From NCBI RefSeq assembly GCF_949987515.2, contig NW_027192650.1, positions 4,030,001 to 4,094,000 of the forward strand: a stretch of 64,000 nt of DNA, in the 5' to 3' direction. The translations under genes were made by a program, and so were the position numbers. Of this stretch, positions 11,061 through 23,690 are shown piece by piece; position 1 is the stretch's first letter, and each line of letters starts with the position of its first letter. Below the pieces are notes generated by a model. That model had not been told where the DNA came from. It saw nothing but the letters and a program-made list of their open reading frames with translations, and did not search any database. This stretch comes from Delphinus delphis (taxonomy: Eukaryota > Chordata > Mammalia > Artiodactyla > Delphinidae).

Positions 11061-12640
11061 CAAGAACCTCATTTACCGTACAAGTTCAATATCACAGAAA
11101 GTGAAAAATGGATAAAGAACTTGTGGTACTTACGTACAATGCAGTATCACTCAGCAATGAAATCTATGTCATCAGGCCCGTAGCAGCATAATGAGTGGAT
11201 TCAGGTACGATGATTCTAACTGAAATAAGTCACACAAAAAAAGCAACATCAAAAGATATCACTAATGCACGGAATGTAAACTTGGCTACACTGGAACTGA
11301 ATTCCAAAACAGAACAGGGTCTCAAATGTAGAAAACCAACTTATGCTTGCTTAAGGGTAAAGGTGAGTTGGGGTGCTGCATAAAACCAGAGATTGAAATG
11401 AGCACAGATAAAGTTCCTTAAGCCAAATATGGAATAGACAAGAGCTACTCCTTGCTCAACGAAATGGACTCAACACCGCATATTAAACGCCAAAGAATGT
11501 ACCTGACTAGTAAGTATCTTAAAACCTATAGACTGCTATGTCTCCGAAAGAGAATCAAGCATGTGTACAGGGGCATAAACGCAGCAGTGATAGGATTGGA
11601 GAGGTTCGGTGAGCAAATGAAGACCCTTTGAAGTCATATTGCATGGTACCCATTCCACGGGTTTCAACTACCCAGGTTTTAGGTATTCTTCCTTCAGCTA
11701 AAACATGCATGTGGAACCCAGAGTATGATCAACCATGTGATCGGGAGACGTGTTCAAATATGTCTCAGTTTTCCTCCCCTGGTACTCGGGTGCAACATTC
11801 CAGACGCTTTACTAACACTCTCCCCACTTGGAGAGTCAGTGCCTTTAACCTCCTGTATGGCACAGTTTGCAATTTCTGCGGAAGATGAACAGGAATAGTG
11901 AGAACCAATGAGAGACTACCTGGAGGTGTCTGAACGGGCAAATTTAACTCTCATTTCCCACCAGGAAGAGGAATTAACCAAAGGCTCAGCATGCCATGCC
12001 GGAACCACATTAGGGCCTGAAGACATCCTGCAGTGTTGCGGCCAGCTCACAAGAAAGCGAGTTGAAGAAAGGAGCTCAGGGACACTGTAATTCACAAACC
12101 TGCAGAGTTATAAATGACACCTATCGTCCAAAAATTGACTGAAGTAAGGCTGCCAAGAGGACTTGAAAGCAGGGCAGAATTGCAGGAAACCAATTTCAGG
12201 AGGTAGACAGGAATTGCATTTCAAGCATAGGAAAAGAGGCAGAACATCCACAGTGATGCACTTGGCCAAAAAGGGCGTATGCGTTTTTTCCTGAATATAT
12301 TCAGGAAAAAACGCATACGCCCTTTTTGGCCAACCAAGCAAGCTTGCAAAGGAAATCTGCACTACAATGAAGTCTCACTTCCCCCCGGTCAAAAGGGCCA
12401 TCTGAAAAAAGTGTAAAATCCAGAAAGGCAGTACAGGCCATGGAGAACTGGGAGCCTTGTTATGCTGATGGGCGGGATGTAAATTGCCAACAGACACTCG
12501 TGAGAAGTGTATGGTGTTTCCTGAAACATCTAAAAAACAAATCAACAGAGCCTAGGGCACTTCCACTTATGGTCCTATAGCTTAGGGAAATTAAAATCAA
12601 AAAGACACAGCCACCCCAAAGTTTGGGACGCCTCTGTTTA
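11061..12640 (+). repeat. Satellite unit 8 (1,580 bp)
   Basis: 5-prime block is the alternative subtype, near-identical to unit 6. The 3-prime half carries GAGACTACCTGGAGG, TCTGAACGGGC and GCATTTCAAGCATAGG, shared wholly or partly with unit 14. Palindrome 12262-12333 is perfect. The tail matches the tail of unit 1. Confidence 0.97.
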
Positions 12641-14219
12641 CAAGAACCTCGTTTACAGTACAAGTTCAACATCGCAGAAAGTGAAAAATGGATAAAGAAG
12701 TTGTGGTATTTACTTACAAAGCAATATCACTCAGCAATGAAATCTATGTCATCAGGCCCTTAGCATCACAATGAGTGGATTCAGGTATGATGATTCTAAC
12801 TGAAGTAAGTCACACAGAAAAAGAAACATCATAAGATATCAGTAATACACGGAATGTAAACTTGGCTACACAGGAACTGAATTACAGAACAGAACAGGGT
12901 CTCAAATTTAGAAAACAAACTTATGCTTGCTTAAGGGGAAAGGTGAGTTGGGGTGCTGCATAAAACCAGAGATTGAAATGAGCACAGATAAAGTTCCTTA
13001 AGTCAAATATGGAATAGACAAGAGCTACTCCTTGCTCAATGAAATGGACTCAACACCGCATATTAAACGCCTAAGAATGTACCTGACTAGTAAGTATCTT
13101 AAAACCTATGGATTGCTATGTCTCTGAAAGAGAATCAAGCATGTGTACAGGGGCATAAACGCAGCAGTGATAGGATTGGAGAGGTTCGGTGAGCAAATGA
13201 AGACCCTTTGAAGTCATATTGCATGGTACCCTTTCCACGGGTTTCAACTACCCAGGTTTAAGGTATTCTTCCTTCAGCTAAAACATGCATGTGGAAACTA
13301 GAGTATGATCAACCATGTGATTGGGAGACGTGTTCAAATATGTCTCAGTTTTCCTCCCCTGGTACTCGGGTGCAACATTCCAGACGCTTTACTAACACTC
13401 TCCCGACTTGGAGAGTCAGTCCCTTTATCCTCCTGTTTGGCCCAGTTTGCAATTTCTGTGGAAGATGAACAGGAATAGCGAGAACCAATGAGAGACTAGC
13501 TGGAGGTGTCTGGACGGGCAAATTTAACTCTCATTTCCCACCAGGAAGAGGAATTAACCAAAGGCTCAGCGTGCCGTGCCAGAACCAGATTAGGGCCTGA
13601 AGCCATCCTGTGGTGTTGCGGCCAGCTCACAAGAAAGCGAGTTGAAGAAAGGAGCTCAGGGGCACTGTAATTCACAAACCTGCAGAGTTATAAATGACAG
13701 CTATCGTCCAAAAATAGACTGAAGTAAGGCTGCCAAGAGGACTTGAAAGCGGGGCAGAATTGCAGGAAACCGATTTCAGGAGGTAGACTGGAATTGCATT
13801 GAAAGCATAGGAAAAGAGGCAGAACGTCCACAATGATGCACTTGGCCAAAAAGGGCGTATGCGTTTTTTCCTGAATATATTCAGGAAAAAACGCATACGC
13901 CCTTTTTGACCAACCTAGCAAACTTCCAAAGGAAATCTGCACTACAATGAATTCTCACTTCTCCCCGTCAAAAGGGCCATCTGAAAAAAGTGTAAAATCC
14001 AGAAAGGCAGGACAGGCCATGGAGAACTGGGAGCCTTGTTATGCTGATGGGCGGGATGTAAATTGCCAACAACCACTCGGGAGAAGTGTATGGTGTTTCC
14101 TGAAACACCTAAAAAACAAAGCAACAGAACCTAGGGCACTTCCACTTATGGTCCTATAGCTTAGGGAAATTAAAATCAAAAAGACACAGCCACCCCAAAG
14201 TTTGGAACGGCTCTGTTTA
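12641..14219 (+). repeat. Satellite unit 9 (1,579 bp)
   Basis: The first half is like unit 2. Palindrome 13842-13913 has G to A at 13909 (arm position 67). A dense patch of changes follows to about 13970 and destroys the AAGCTT site present in the other complete units. The tail is of the ACAACCACTCGGG type. Confidence 0.97.
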
Positions 14220-15796
14220 CAAGAACCTCGTTTACAGTACAAGTTCAACATCGCAGAAAGTGAAAAATGGATAAAGAAGTTGTGGTATTTACTTACAAAG
14301 CAATATCACACAGCAATGAAATCTGTGTCATCAGGCCCTTAGAAGCACAATGAGTGGATTCAGGTATGATGATTCTAACTGAAATAAGTCACACAGAAAA
14401 AGAAACATCATAAGATATCATTAATACACGGAATATAAACTTGGTTACACAGGAACTGAATTACAGAACAGAACAGGGTCTCAAATTTAGAAAACCAACT
14501 TATTCTTGCTTAAGGGGAAAGGTGAGTTGGGGTGCTGCATAAAACCAGAGATTGAAATGAGCACAGATAAAGTTCCTTAAGCCAAATATGGAATAGACAA
14601 GAGCTACTCCTTGCTCAACGAAATGGACTCAACACTGCATATTAAACGCCTAAGAATGTACCTGACTAGTAAGTATCTTAAAAACTATGGATTGCTATGT
14701 CTCCGAAAGAGAATCAAGCATGTATACAGGGGCATAAACGCAGCAGTGATAGGACTGGGGAGGTTTGGTGAGCAAATGAAGAACCTTTGAAGTCATATTG
14801 CATGGTACCCATTACACGGGTCTCAACTCTCCAGGTTTAAGGTATTCTTCCTTCAGCTAAAACATGCATGTGGAACCCAAGTATGATCAACCATGTGAAC
14901 GGGAGACGTGTTCAAATATGTCTCAGTTTTCCTCCCCTGGTACTCGGGTGCAACATTCCAGACGCTTTACTAACACTCTCCCCACTTGGAGAGTCAGTCC
15001 CTTTAACCTCCTGTTTGGCCCAGTTTGCAATTTCTGTGGAAGATGAACAGGAATAGCGAGAACCAATGAGAGGCTAGCTGGAGGTGTCTGGACGGGCAAA
15101 TTTAACTCTCATTTCCCACCAGGAAGAGGAAATAACCAAAGGCTCAGCGTGCCGTACCAGAACCAGATTAGGGCCTGAAGCCATCCTGCGGTGTTGCGGC
15201 CAGCTCAAAAGAAAGCGAGTTGAAGAAAGGAGCTCAGGGGCACTGTAATTCACAAACCTGCAGAGTTATAAATGACAGCTATCGTCCAAAAATAGACTGA
15301 AGTAAGGCTGCCAAGAGGACTTGAAAGCGGGGCAGAATTGCAGGAAACCGATTTCAGGAGGTAGACTGGAATTGCATTGAAAGCATAGGAAAAGAGGCAG
15401 AACGTCCACAATGATGCACTTGGCCAAAAAGGGCGTATGCATTTTTTCCTGAATATATTCAGGAAAAAACGCATACGCCCTTTTTGGCCAACCAAGCAAG
15501 CTTGCAAAGGTAATCTGCACTACAATGAAGTCTCACTTCCCCCCAGTCAAAAGGGCCATCTGAAAAAAGTGTAAAATCCAGAAAGGCAACAGGCCATTGA
15601 GAACTGGGAGCCTTGTTATGCTGATGGGCGGGATGTAAATTGCCAACAGACACTTGGGAGAAGTGTATGGTGTTTCCTGAAACATCTAAAAAACAAAGCA
15701 ACAGAGCCTAGGGCACTTCCACTTATGGTCCTATAGCTTAGGGAAATTAAAATCAAAAAGACACAGCCACCCCAAAGTTTGGAACGGCTCTGTTTA
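14220..15796 (+). repeat. Satellite unit 10 (1,577 bp)
   Basis: First unit with the 1-bp-shorter middle block GGAACCCAAGTATG / GTGAACGGG. The 5-prime block carries AGAAGCACAATG and AATATAAACTTGG. A 2-bp deletion in the tail gives AAGGCAACAGGCC. Palindrome 15420-15491 has G to A at 15441 (arm position 21, a CpG site), shared with unit 17. It is a close copy of unit 11. Confidence 0.97.
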
Positions 15797-17373
15797 CAAG
15801 AACCTCGTTTACAGTAGAAGTTCAACATCGCAGAAAGTGAAAAATGGATAAAGAAGTTGTGGTATTTACTTACAAAGCAATATCACACAGCAATGAAATC
15901 TGTGTCATCAGGCCCTTAGAAGCACAATGAGTGGATTCAGGTATGATGATTCTAACTGAAATAAGTCACACAGAAAAAGAAACATCATAAGATATCATTA
16001 ATACACGGAATATAAACTTGGTTATACAGGAACTGAATTACAGAACAGAACAGGGTCTCAAATTTAGAAAACCAACTTATTCTTGCATAAGGGGAAAGGT
16101 GAGTTGGGGTGCTGCATAAAACCAGAGATTGAAATGAGCACAGATAAAGTTCCTTAAGCCAAATATGGAATAGACAAGAGCTACTCCTTGCTCAACGAAA
16201 TGGACTCAACACCGCATATTAAACGCCTAAGAATGTACCTGACTAGTAAGTATCTTAAAAACTATGGATTGCTATGTCTCTGAAAGAGAATCAAGCATGT
16301 ATACAGGGGCATAAACGCAGCAGTGATAGGACTGGGGAGGTTTGGTGAGCAAATGAAGAACCTTTGAAGTCATATTGCATGGTACCCATTACACGGGTCT
16401 CAACTCTCCAGGTTTAAGGTATTCTTCCTTCAGCTAAAACATACATGTGGAACCCAAGTATGATCAACCATGTGAACGGGAGACGTGTTCAAATATGTCT
16501 CAGTTTTCCTCCCCTGGTACTCGGGTGCAACATTCCAGACGCTTTACTAACACTCTCCCCACTTGGAGAGTCAGTCCCTTTAACCTCCTGTTTGGCCCAG
16601 TTTGCAATTTCTGTGGAAGATGAACAGGAATAGCGAGAACCAATGAGAGGCTAGCTGGAGGTGTCTGGACGGGCAAATTTAACTCTCATTTCCCACCAGG
16701 AAGAGGAAATAACCAAAGGCTCAGCGTGCCGTACCAGAACCAGATTAGGGCCTGAAGCCATCCTGCGGTGTTGCGGCCAGCTCAAAAGAAAGCGAGTTGA
16801 AGAAAGGAGCTCAGGGGCACTGTAATTCACAAACCTGCAGAGTTATAAATGACAGCTATCATCCAAAAATAGACTGAAGTAAGCCTGCCAAGAGGACTTG
16901 AAAGCGGGGCAGAATTGCAGGAAACCGATTTCAGGAGGTAGACTGGAATTGCATTGAAAGCATAGGAAAAGAGGCAGAACGTCCAAAATGATGCACTTGG
17001 CCAAAAAGGGCGTATGCGTTTTTTCCTGAATATATTCAGGAAAAAACGCATACGCCCTTTTTGGCCAACCAAGCAAGCTTGCAAAGGAAATCTGCACTAC
17101 AATGAAGTCTCACTTCCCCCTGGTCAAAAGGGCCATCTGAAAAAAGTGTAAAATCCAGAAAGGCAACAGGCCATTGAGAACTGGGAGCCTTGTTATGCTG
17201 ATGGGCGGGATGTAAATTGCCAACAGACACTTGGGAGAAGTGTATGGTGTTTCCTGAAACATCTAAAAAACAAAGCAACAGAGCCTAGGGCACTTCCACT
17301 TATGGTCCTATAGCTTAGGGAAATTAAAATCAAAAAGACACAGCCACCCCAAAGTTTGGAACGGCTCTGTTTA
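15797..17373 (+). repeat. Satellite unit 11 (1,577 bp)
   Basis: Adjacent near-duplicate of unit 10, with the same AGAAGCACAATG, AATATAAACTTGG and 2-bp tail deletion. Private or semi-private changes include CTTGCATAAGG and ATCATCC (a CpG transition). Palindrome 16997-17068 is perfect, so the arm change of unit 10 is not shared. Confidence 0.97.
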
Positions 17374-18951
17374 CAAGAGCCTCGTTTACAGTAGAAGTTC
17401 AACATCGCAGAAAGTGAAAAATGGATAAAGAAGTTGTGGTATTTACTTACAAAGCAATATCACTCAGCAATGAAATCTGTGTCATCAGGCCCTTAGCAGC
17501 ACAATGAGTGGATTCAGGTATGATGATTCTAACTGAAATAAGTCACACAGAAAAAGAAACATCATAAGATATCCCTAATACACGGAATGTAAACTTGGCT
17601 ACACAGGAACTGCATTCCAAAACAGAACAGGGTCTCAAATTTAGAAAACCAACTTAAGCTTGCTTAAGGGGAAAGGTGAGTTGGGGTGCTGCATAAAACC
17701 AGAGATTGAAATGAGCACAGATAAAGTTCCTTAAGCCAAATATGGAATAGACAAGAGCTACTCCTTGCTCAATGAAATGGACTCAAAACCCCATATTAAA
17801 CGCCTAAGTATGTACCTGACTAGTAAGTATCGTAAAACCTATGGATTGCTATGTCTCCGAAAGAGAATCAAGCATGTGTACAGGGGCATAAACGCAGCAG
17901 TGATAGGATTGGAGAGGTTCGGTGAGCAAATGAAGACCCTTTGAAGTCATATTGCATGGTACCCATTCCACGGGTTTCAACTACCCAGGTTTAAGGTATT
18001 CTTCCTTCAGCTAAAACATGCATGTGGAACCTAGAGTTAGATCAACCATTTGATCGGGAGACGTGTTCAAATATGTCTCAGTTTTCCTCCCCTGGTACTC
18101 AGGTGCAACATTCCAGACGCTTTACTAACACCCTCCCGACTTTGAGAGTCAGTCCCTTTAACCTCCTGTTTGGCCCAGTTTGCAATTTCTGCGGAAGATG
18201 AACAGGAATAGCGAGAACCAATGAGAGGCTAGCTGGAGGTGTCTGGACGGGCAAATTTAAATCTCATTTCCCACCAGGAAGAGGAATTAACCAAAGGCTC
18301 AGCATGCCATGCCGGAAACAGATTAGGGCCTGAAGCCATCCTGCGGTGTTGCAGCCAGGTCACAAGAAAGCGAGTTGAAGAAAGGAGCTCAGGGGCACTG
18401 TAATTCACAAACCTGCAGAGTTATAAATGACAGCTATCGTCCAAAAATAGACTGAAGTAAGGCTGCCAAGAGGACTTGTAAGCGCGGCAGAATTGCAGGA
18501 AACCGATTTCAGGAGGTAGACTGGAATTGCATTGAAAGCATAGGAAAAGAGGCAGAACGTCCACAATGATGCACTTGGCCAAAAAGGGCGTATGCGTTTT
18601 TTCCTGAATATATTCAGGAAAAAACGCATACGCCCTTTTTGGCCAACCAAGCAAGCTTGCAAAGGAAATCTGCACTACAATGAAGTCTCACTTCCCCCCG
18701 GTCAAAAGGGCCATCTGAAAAAAGTGTAAAATCCAGAAAGGCAACAGGCCATGGAGAACTGGGGGCCTTGTTATGCTGATGGGCGGGATGTAAATTGCCA
18801 ACAGACACTCGGGAGAAGTGTATGGTGTTTCCTGAAACATCTAAAAAACAAAGCAACAGAGCCTAGGGCACTTCCACTTATGGTCCTATAGCTTAGGGAG
18901 ATTAAAATCAAAAAGACACAGCCACCTCAAAGTTTGGGACGCCTCTGTTTA
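17374..18951 (+). repeat. Satellite unit 12 (1,578 bp)
   Basis: Middle block is a variant with GGAACCTAGAGTTAGATC and CCATTTGATC. Carries the 2-bp tail deletion of units 10-11. A private change creates an extra AAGCTT at 17656-17661. Palindrome 18575-18646 is perfect. Confidence 0.97.
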
Positions 18952-20531
18952 CAAGAACCTCGTTTACCGTACAAGTTCAATATCACAGAAAGTGAAAAAT
19001 GGATAAAGAACTTGTGGTACTTACGTACAATGCAGTATCACTCAGCAATGAAATCTATGTCATCAGGCCCGTATCAGCATAATGAGTGGATTCAGGTACG
19101 ATGATTCTAACTGAAATAAGTCACACAGAAAAAGAAACATCATAAGATATCACTAATAAACGGAATGTAAACTTGGCTACACAGGAACTGAATTCCAAAA
19201 CAGAACAGGGTCTCAAATTTAGAAAACCAACTTATGCTTGCTTAAGGGGAAAGGTGAGTTGGGGTGCTGCATAAAACCAGAGATTGAAATGAGCACAGAT
19301 AAAGTTCCTTAAGCCAAATATGGAATAGACAAGAGCTACTCCTTGCTCAACGAAATGGACTCAACACCGCATATTAAACGCCTAAGAATGTACCTGAGTA
19401 GTAAGTATCTTAAAACCTATGGATTGCTATGTCTCTGAAAGAGAATCAAGCATGTGTACAGGGGCATAAACGCAGCAGTGATAGGATTGGAGAGGTTCGG
19501 TGAGCAAATGAAGACCCTTTGAAGTCATATTGCATGGTACCCTTTCCACGGGTTTCAACTACCCAGGTTTAAGGTATTCTTCCTTCAGCTAAAACATGCA
19601 TGTGGAAACTAGAGTATGATCAACCATGTGATTGCGAGACGTGTTCAAATATGTCTCAGTTTTCGTACCCTGGTACTCGGGTGCAACATTCCAGACGCTT
19701 TACTAACACTCTCCCGACTTGGAGAGTCAGCGCCTTTAACCTCCTGTTTGGCCCAGTTTGCAGTATCTGCGGAAGATGAACAGGAATAGCGAGAACCAAT
19801 GAGAGACTAGCTGGAGGTGTCTGGACGGGCAAATTTAACTCTCATTTCCCACCAGAAAGAGGAAATAACCAAAGGCTCAGCGTGCCGTGCCGGAACCAGA
19901 TTAGGGCCTGCAGCCATCCTGCGGTGTTGCGGCCAGCTCAAAAGAAAGCGAATTGAAGAAAGGAGCTCAGGCGCACTGTAATTCACAAACCTGCAGAGTT
20001 ATAAATGACAGCTATCGTCCAAAAATATACTGAAGTAAGGCTGCCAAGAGGACTTGAAAGCAGGGCAGAATTGCAGGAAACCGATTTCAGGAGGTAGACT
20101 GGAATTGCATTGAAAGCATAGGAAAAGAGGCAGAACGTCCAAAATGATGCACTTGGCCAAAAAGGGCGTATGCGTTTTTTCCTGAATATATTCAGGAAAA
20201 AACGCATACGCACTTTGTGGCCAACCAAGCAAGCTTGCAAAGGAAATCTGCACTACAATGAAGTCTCACTTCCCCCCGGTCAAAAGGGCCATCTGAAAAA
20301 AGTGTAAAATCCAGAAAGGCAGGACAGGCCATGGAGAACTGGGAGCCTTGTTATGCTGATGGGAGGGATGTAAATTGCCAACAGACACTCGGGAGAAGTG
20401 TATGGTGTTTCCTGAAACATCTAAAAAACAAAGCAACAGAGCCTAGGGCACTTCCACTTATGGTCCTATAGCTTAGGGAAATTAAAATCAAAAAGACACA
20501 GCCACCCCAAAGTTTGGGACGCCTCTGTTTA
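18952..20531 (+). repeat. Satellite unit 13 (1,580 bp)
   Basis: Alternative 5-prime subtype with the rare CCCGTATCAGCATAATG, shared with unit 14. Middle block is of the GGAAACTAGAG type with GTGATTGCGAG. Palindrome 20153-20224 has right-arm changes at 20212 (C to A, arm position 59) and 20217 (T to G). Confidence 0.97.
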
Positions 20532-22111
20532 CAAGAACCTCGTTTACCGTACAAGTTCAATATCACAGAAAGTGAAAAATGGATAAAGAACTTGTGGTAC
20601 TTACGTACAATGCAGTATCACTCAGCAATGAAATCTATGTCATCAGGCCCGTATCAGCATAATGAGTGGATTCAGGTACGATGATTCTAACTGAAATAAG
20701 TCACACAGAAAAAGAAACATCATAAGATATCACTAATAAACGGAATGTAAACTTGGCTACACAGGAACTGAATTCCAAAACAGAACAGGTTCTCAAATTT
20801 AGAAAACCAACTTATGCTTGCTTAAGGGGAAAGGTGAGTTGGGTTGCTGCATAAAACCAGAGATTGAAATGAGCACAGATAAAGTTCCTTAAGCCAAATA
20901 TGGAATAGACAAGAGCTACTCCTTGCTCAACGAAATGGACTCAACACCGCATATTAAACGCCTAAGAATGTACCTGACTAGTAAGTATCTTAAAACCTAT
21001 GGATTGCTATGTCTCTGAAAGAGAATCAAGCATGTGTACAGGGGCATAAACGCAGCAGTGATAGGATTGGAGAGGTTCGGTGAGCAAATGAAGACCCTTT
21101 GAAGTCATATTGCATGGTACCCTTTCCACGGGTTTCAACTACCAAGGTTTAAGGTATTCTTCCTTCAGCTAAAACATGCATGTGGAAACTAGAGTATGAT
21201 CAACCAAGTGATTGGGAGACGTGTTCAAATATGTCTCAGTTTTCGTACCCTGGTACTCGGGTGCAACATTCCAGACGCTTTACTAACACCCTCCCGACTT
21301 GGAGAGTCAGTGCCTTTAACCTCCTGTTTGCCCAAGTTTGCAATTTCTGCGGAAGATGAACAGGAATAGCGAGAACCAATGAGAGACTACCTGGAGGTGT
21401 CTGAACGGGCAAATTTAACTCTCATTTCCCACCAGGAAGAGGAATTAACCAAAGGCTCAGCGTGCCATGCCGGAACCACATTAGGGCCTGAAGACATCCT
21501 GCGGTGTTGCGGCCAGCTCACAAGAAAGGGAGTTGAAGAAAGGAGCTCAGGGGCACTGTAATTCACAAACCTGCAGAGTTATAAATGACAGCTATCGTCC
21601 AAAAATATACTGAAGTAAGGCTGCCAAGAGGACTTGAAAGCGGGGCAGAATTGCAGGAAACCGATTTCAGGAGGTAGACAGGAATTGCATTTCAAGCATA
21701 GGAAAAGAGGCAGAACGTCCACAATGATGCACTTGTCCAAAAAGGGCGTATGCGTTTTTTCCTGAATATATTCAGGAAAACACGCATATGCACTTTTTGG
21801 CCAACCAAGCAAGCTTGCAAAGGAAATCTGCACTACAATGAAGTCTCACTACCCCCCAGTCAAAAAGGGCATCTGAAAAAAGTGTAAAATCCAGAAAGGC
21901 AGGACAGGCCATGGAGAACTGGGAGCCTTGTTATGCTGAAGGATGGGATGTAAATTGCCAACAACCACTCGGGAGAAGTGTATGGTGTTTCCTGAAGCAT
22001 CTAAAAAACAAAGCAACAGAGCCTAGGGCACTTCCACTTATGGTCCTATAGCTTAGGGAATTTAAAATCAAAAAGACACAGAGACCCCAAAGTTTCGAAC
22101 AGCTCTGTATA
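20532..22111 (+). repeat. Satellite unit 14 (1,580 bp), most diverged unit
   Basis: Shares the 5-prime block of unit 13 and 3-prime features of unit 8. Palindrome 21733-21804 is the most damaged copy, with changes at 21736 (G to T), 21781 (A to C), 21789 (C to T) and 21792 (C to A). The tail has private changes (GAAGGATGGG, TTTCGAACAGCTCTGTATAC). Confidence 0.97.
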
Positions 22112-23690
22112 CAAGAACCTCGTTTACAGTACAAGTTCAACATCGCAGAAAGTGAAAAATGGATAAAGAAGTTGTGGTATTTACTTACAAAGCAATATCA
22201 CTCAGCAATGAAATCTGTGTCATCAGGCACTTAGCAGCACAATGAGTGGATTCAGGTATGATGATTCTAACTGAAGTAAGTCACACAGAAAAAGAAACAT
22301 CATAAGATATCAGTAATACACGGAATGTAAACTTGGCTACACAGGAACTGAATTACAGAACAGAACAGGGTCTCAAATTTAGAAAACCAACTTATGCTTG
22401 CTTAAGCGTAAAGGTGAGTTGGGGTGCTGCATAAAACCAGAGATTGAAATGAGCACAGATAAAGTTCCTTAAGTCAAATATGGAATAGACAAGAGCTACT
22501 CCTTGCTCAACGAAATGGACTCAACACCGCATATTAAACGCCTAAGAATGTACCTGACTAGTAAGTATCTTAAAACCTATGGATTGCTATGTCTCCGAAA
22601 GAGAATCAAGCATGTGTACAGGGGCATAAACGCAGCAGTGATAGGATTGGAGAGGTTCGGTGAGCAAATGAAGACCCTTTGAAGTCATATTGCATGGTAC
22701 CCATTACACGGGTCTCAACTCTCCAGGTTTAAGGTATTCTTCCTTCAGCTAAAACATGCATGTGGAACCCAAGTATGATCAACCATGTGAACGGGAGACG
22801 TGTTCAAATATGTCTCAGATTTCCTCCCCTGGTACTCGGGTGCAACATTCCAGACGCTTTACTAACACTCTCCCCACTTGGAGAGTCAGCGCCTTTAACC
22901 TCCTATTTGGCCGAGTTTGCAATTTCTGCGGAAGATGAACAGGAATAGCGAGAACCAAAGAGAGGCTAGCTGGAGGTGTCTGGACGGGCAAATTTAACTC
23001 TCATTTCCCACCAGGAAGAGGAAATAACCAAAGGCTCAGCGTGCCGTACCGGAACCAGATTAGGGCCTGAAGCCATCCTGCTGTGTTGCGGCCAGCTCAA
23101 AAGAAAGCGAGTTGAAGAAAGGAGCTCAGGGGCACTGTAATTCACAAACCTGCAGAGTTATAAATGACAGCTATCGTCCAAAAATAGACTGAAGTAAGCC
23201 TGCCAAGAGGACTTGAAAGCGGGGCAGAATTGCAGGAAACCGATTTCAGGAGGTAGACTGGAATTGCATTGAAAGCATAGGAAAAGAGGCAGAACGTCCA
23301 CAATGATGCACTTGGCCAAAAAGGGCGTATGCGTTTTTTCTTGAATATATTCAGGAAAAAACGCATACGTCCTTTTTGGCCAACCAAGCAAGCTTGCAAA
23401 GGAAATCTGCACTGCAATGAAGTCTCACTTCCCCCCGGTCAAAAGGGGCATCTGAAAAAAGTGTAAAATCCAGAAAGGCAGGACAGGCCGTGGAGAACTG
23501 GGAGCCTTGTTATGCTGATGGGCGGGATGTAAATTGCCAACAGACACTAGGGAGAAGTGTATGGTGTTTCCTGAAACATCTAAAAAGCAAAGCAACAGAG
23601 CCTAGGGCACTGCCACTTATGGTCCTATAGCTTAGGGAAATTAAAATCAAAAAGACACAGCCACCCCAAAGTTTGGGACGCCTCTGTTTA
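22112..23690 (+). repeat. Satellite unit 15 (1,579 bp)
   Basis: Short middle block (GGAACCCAAGTATG). The CCAAT motif present in other units is lost here (AACCAAAGAG, T to A at 22959). Palindrome 23312-23383 has C to T at 23341 and C to T at 23370. The tail (GCACTGCAATG, GGGGCATCTG, ACACTAGGG, AAAAAGCAAAGC) recurs in unit 21 and mostly in unit 17. Confidence 0.97.
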
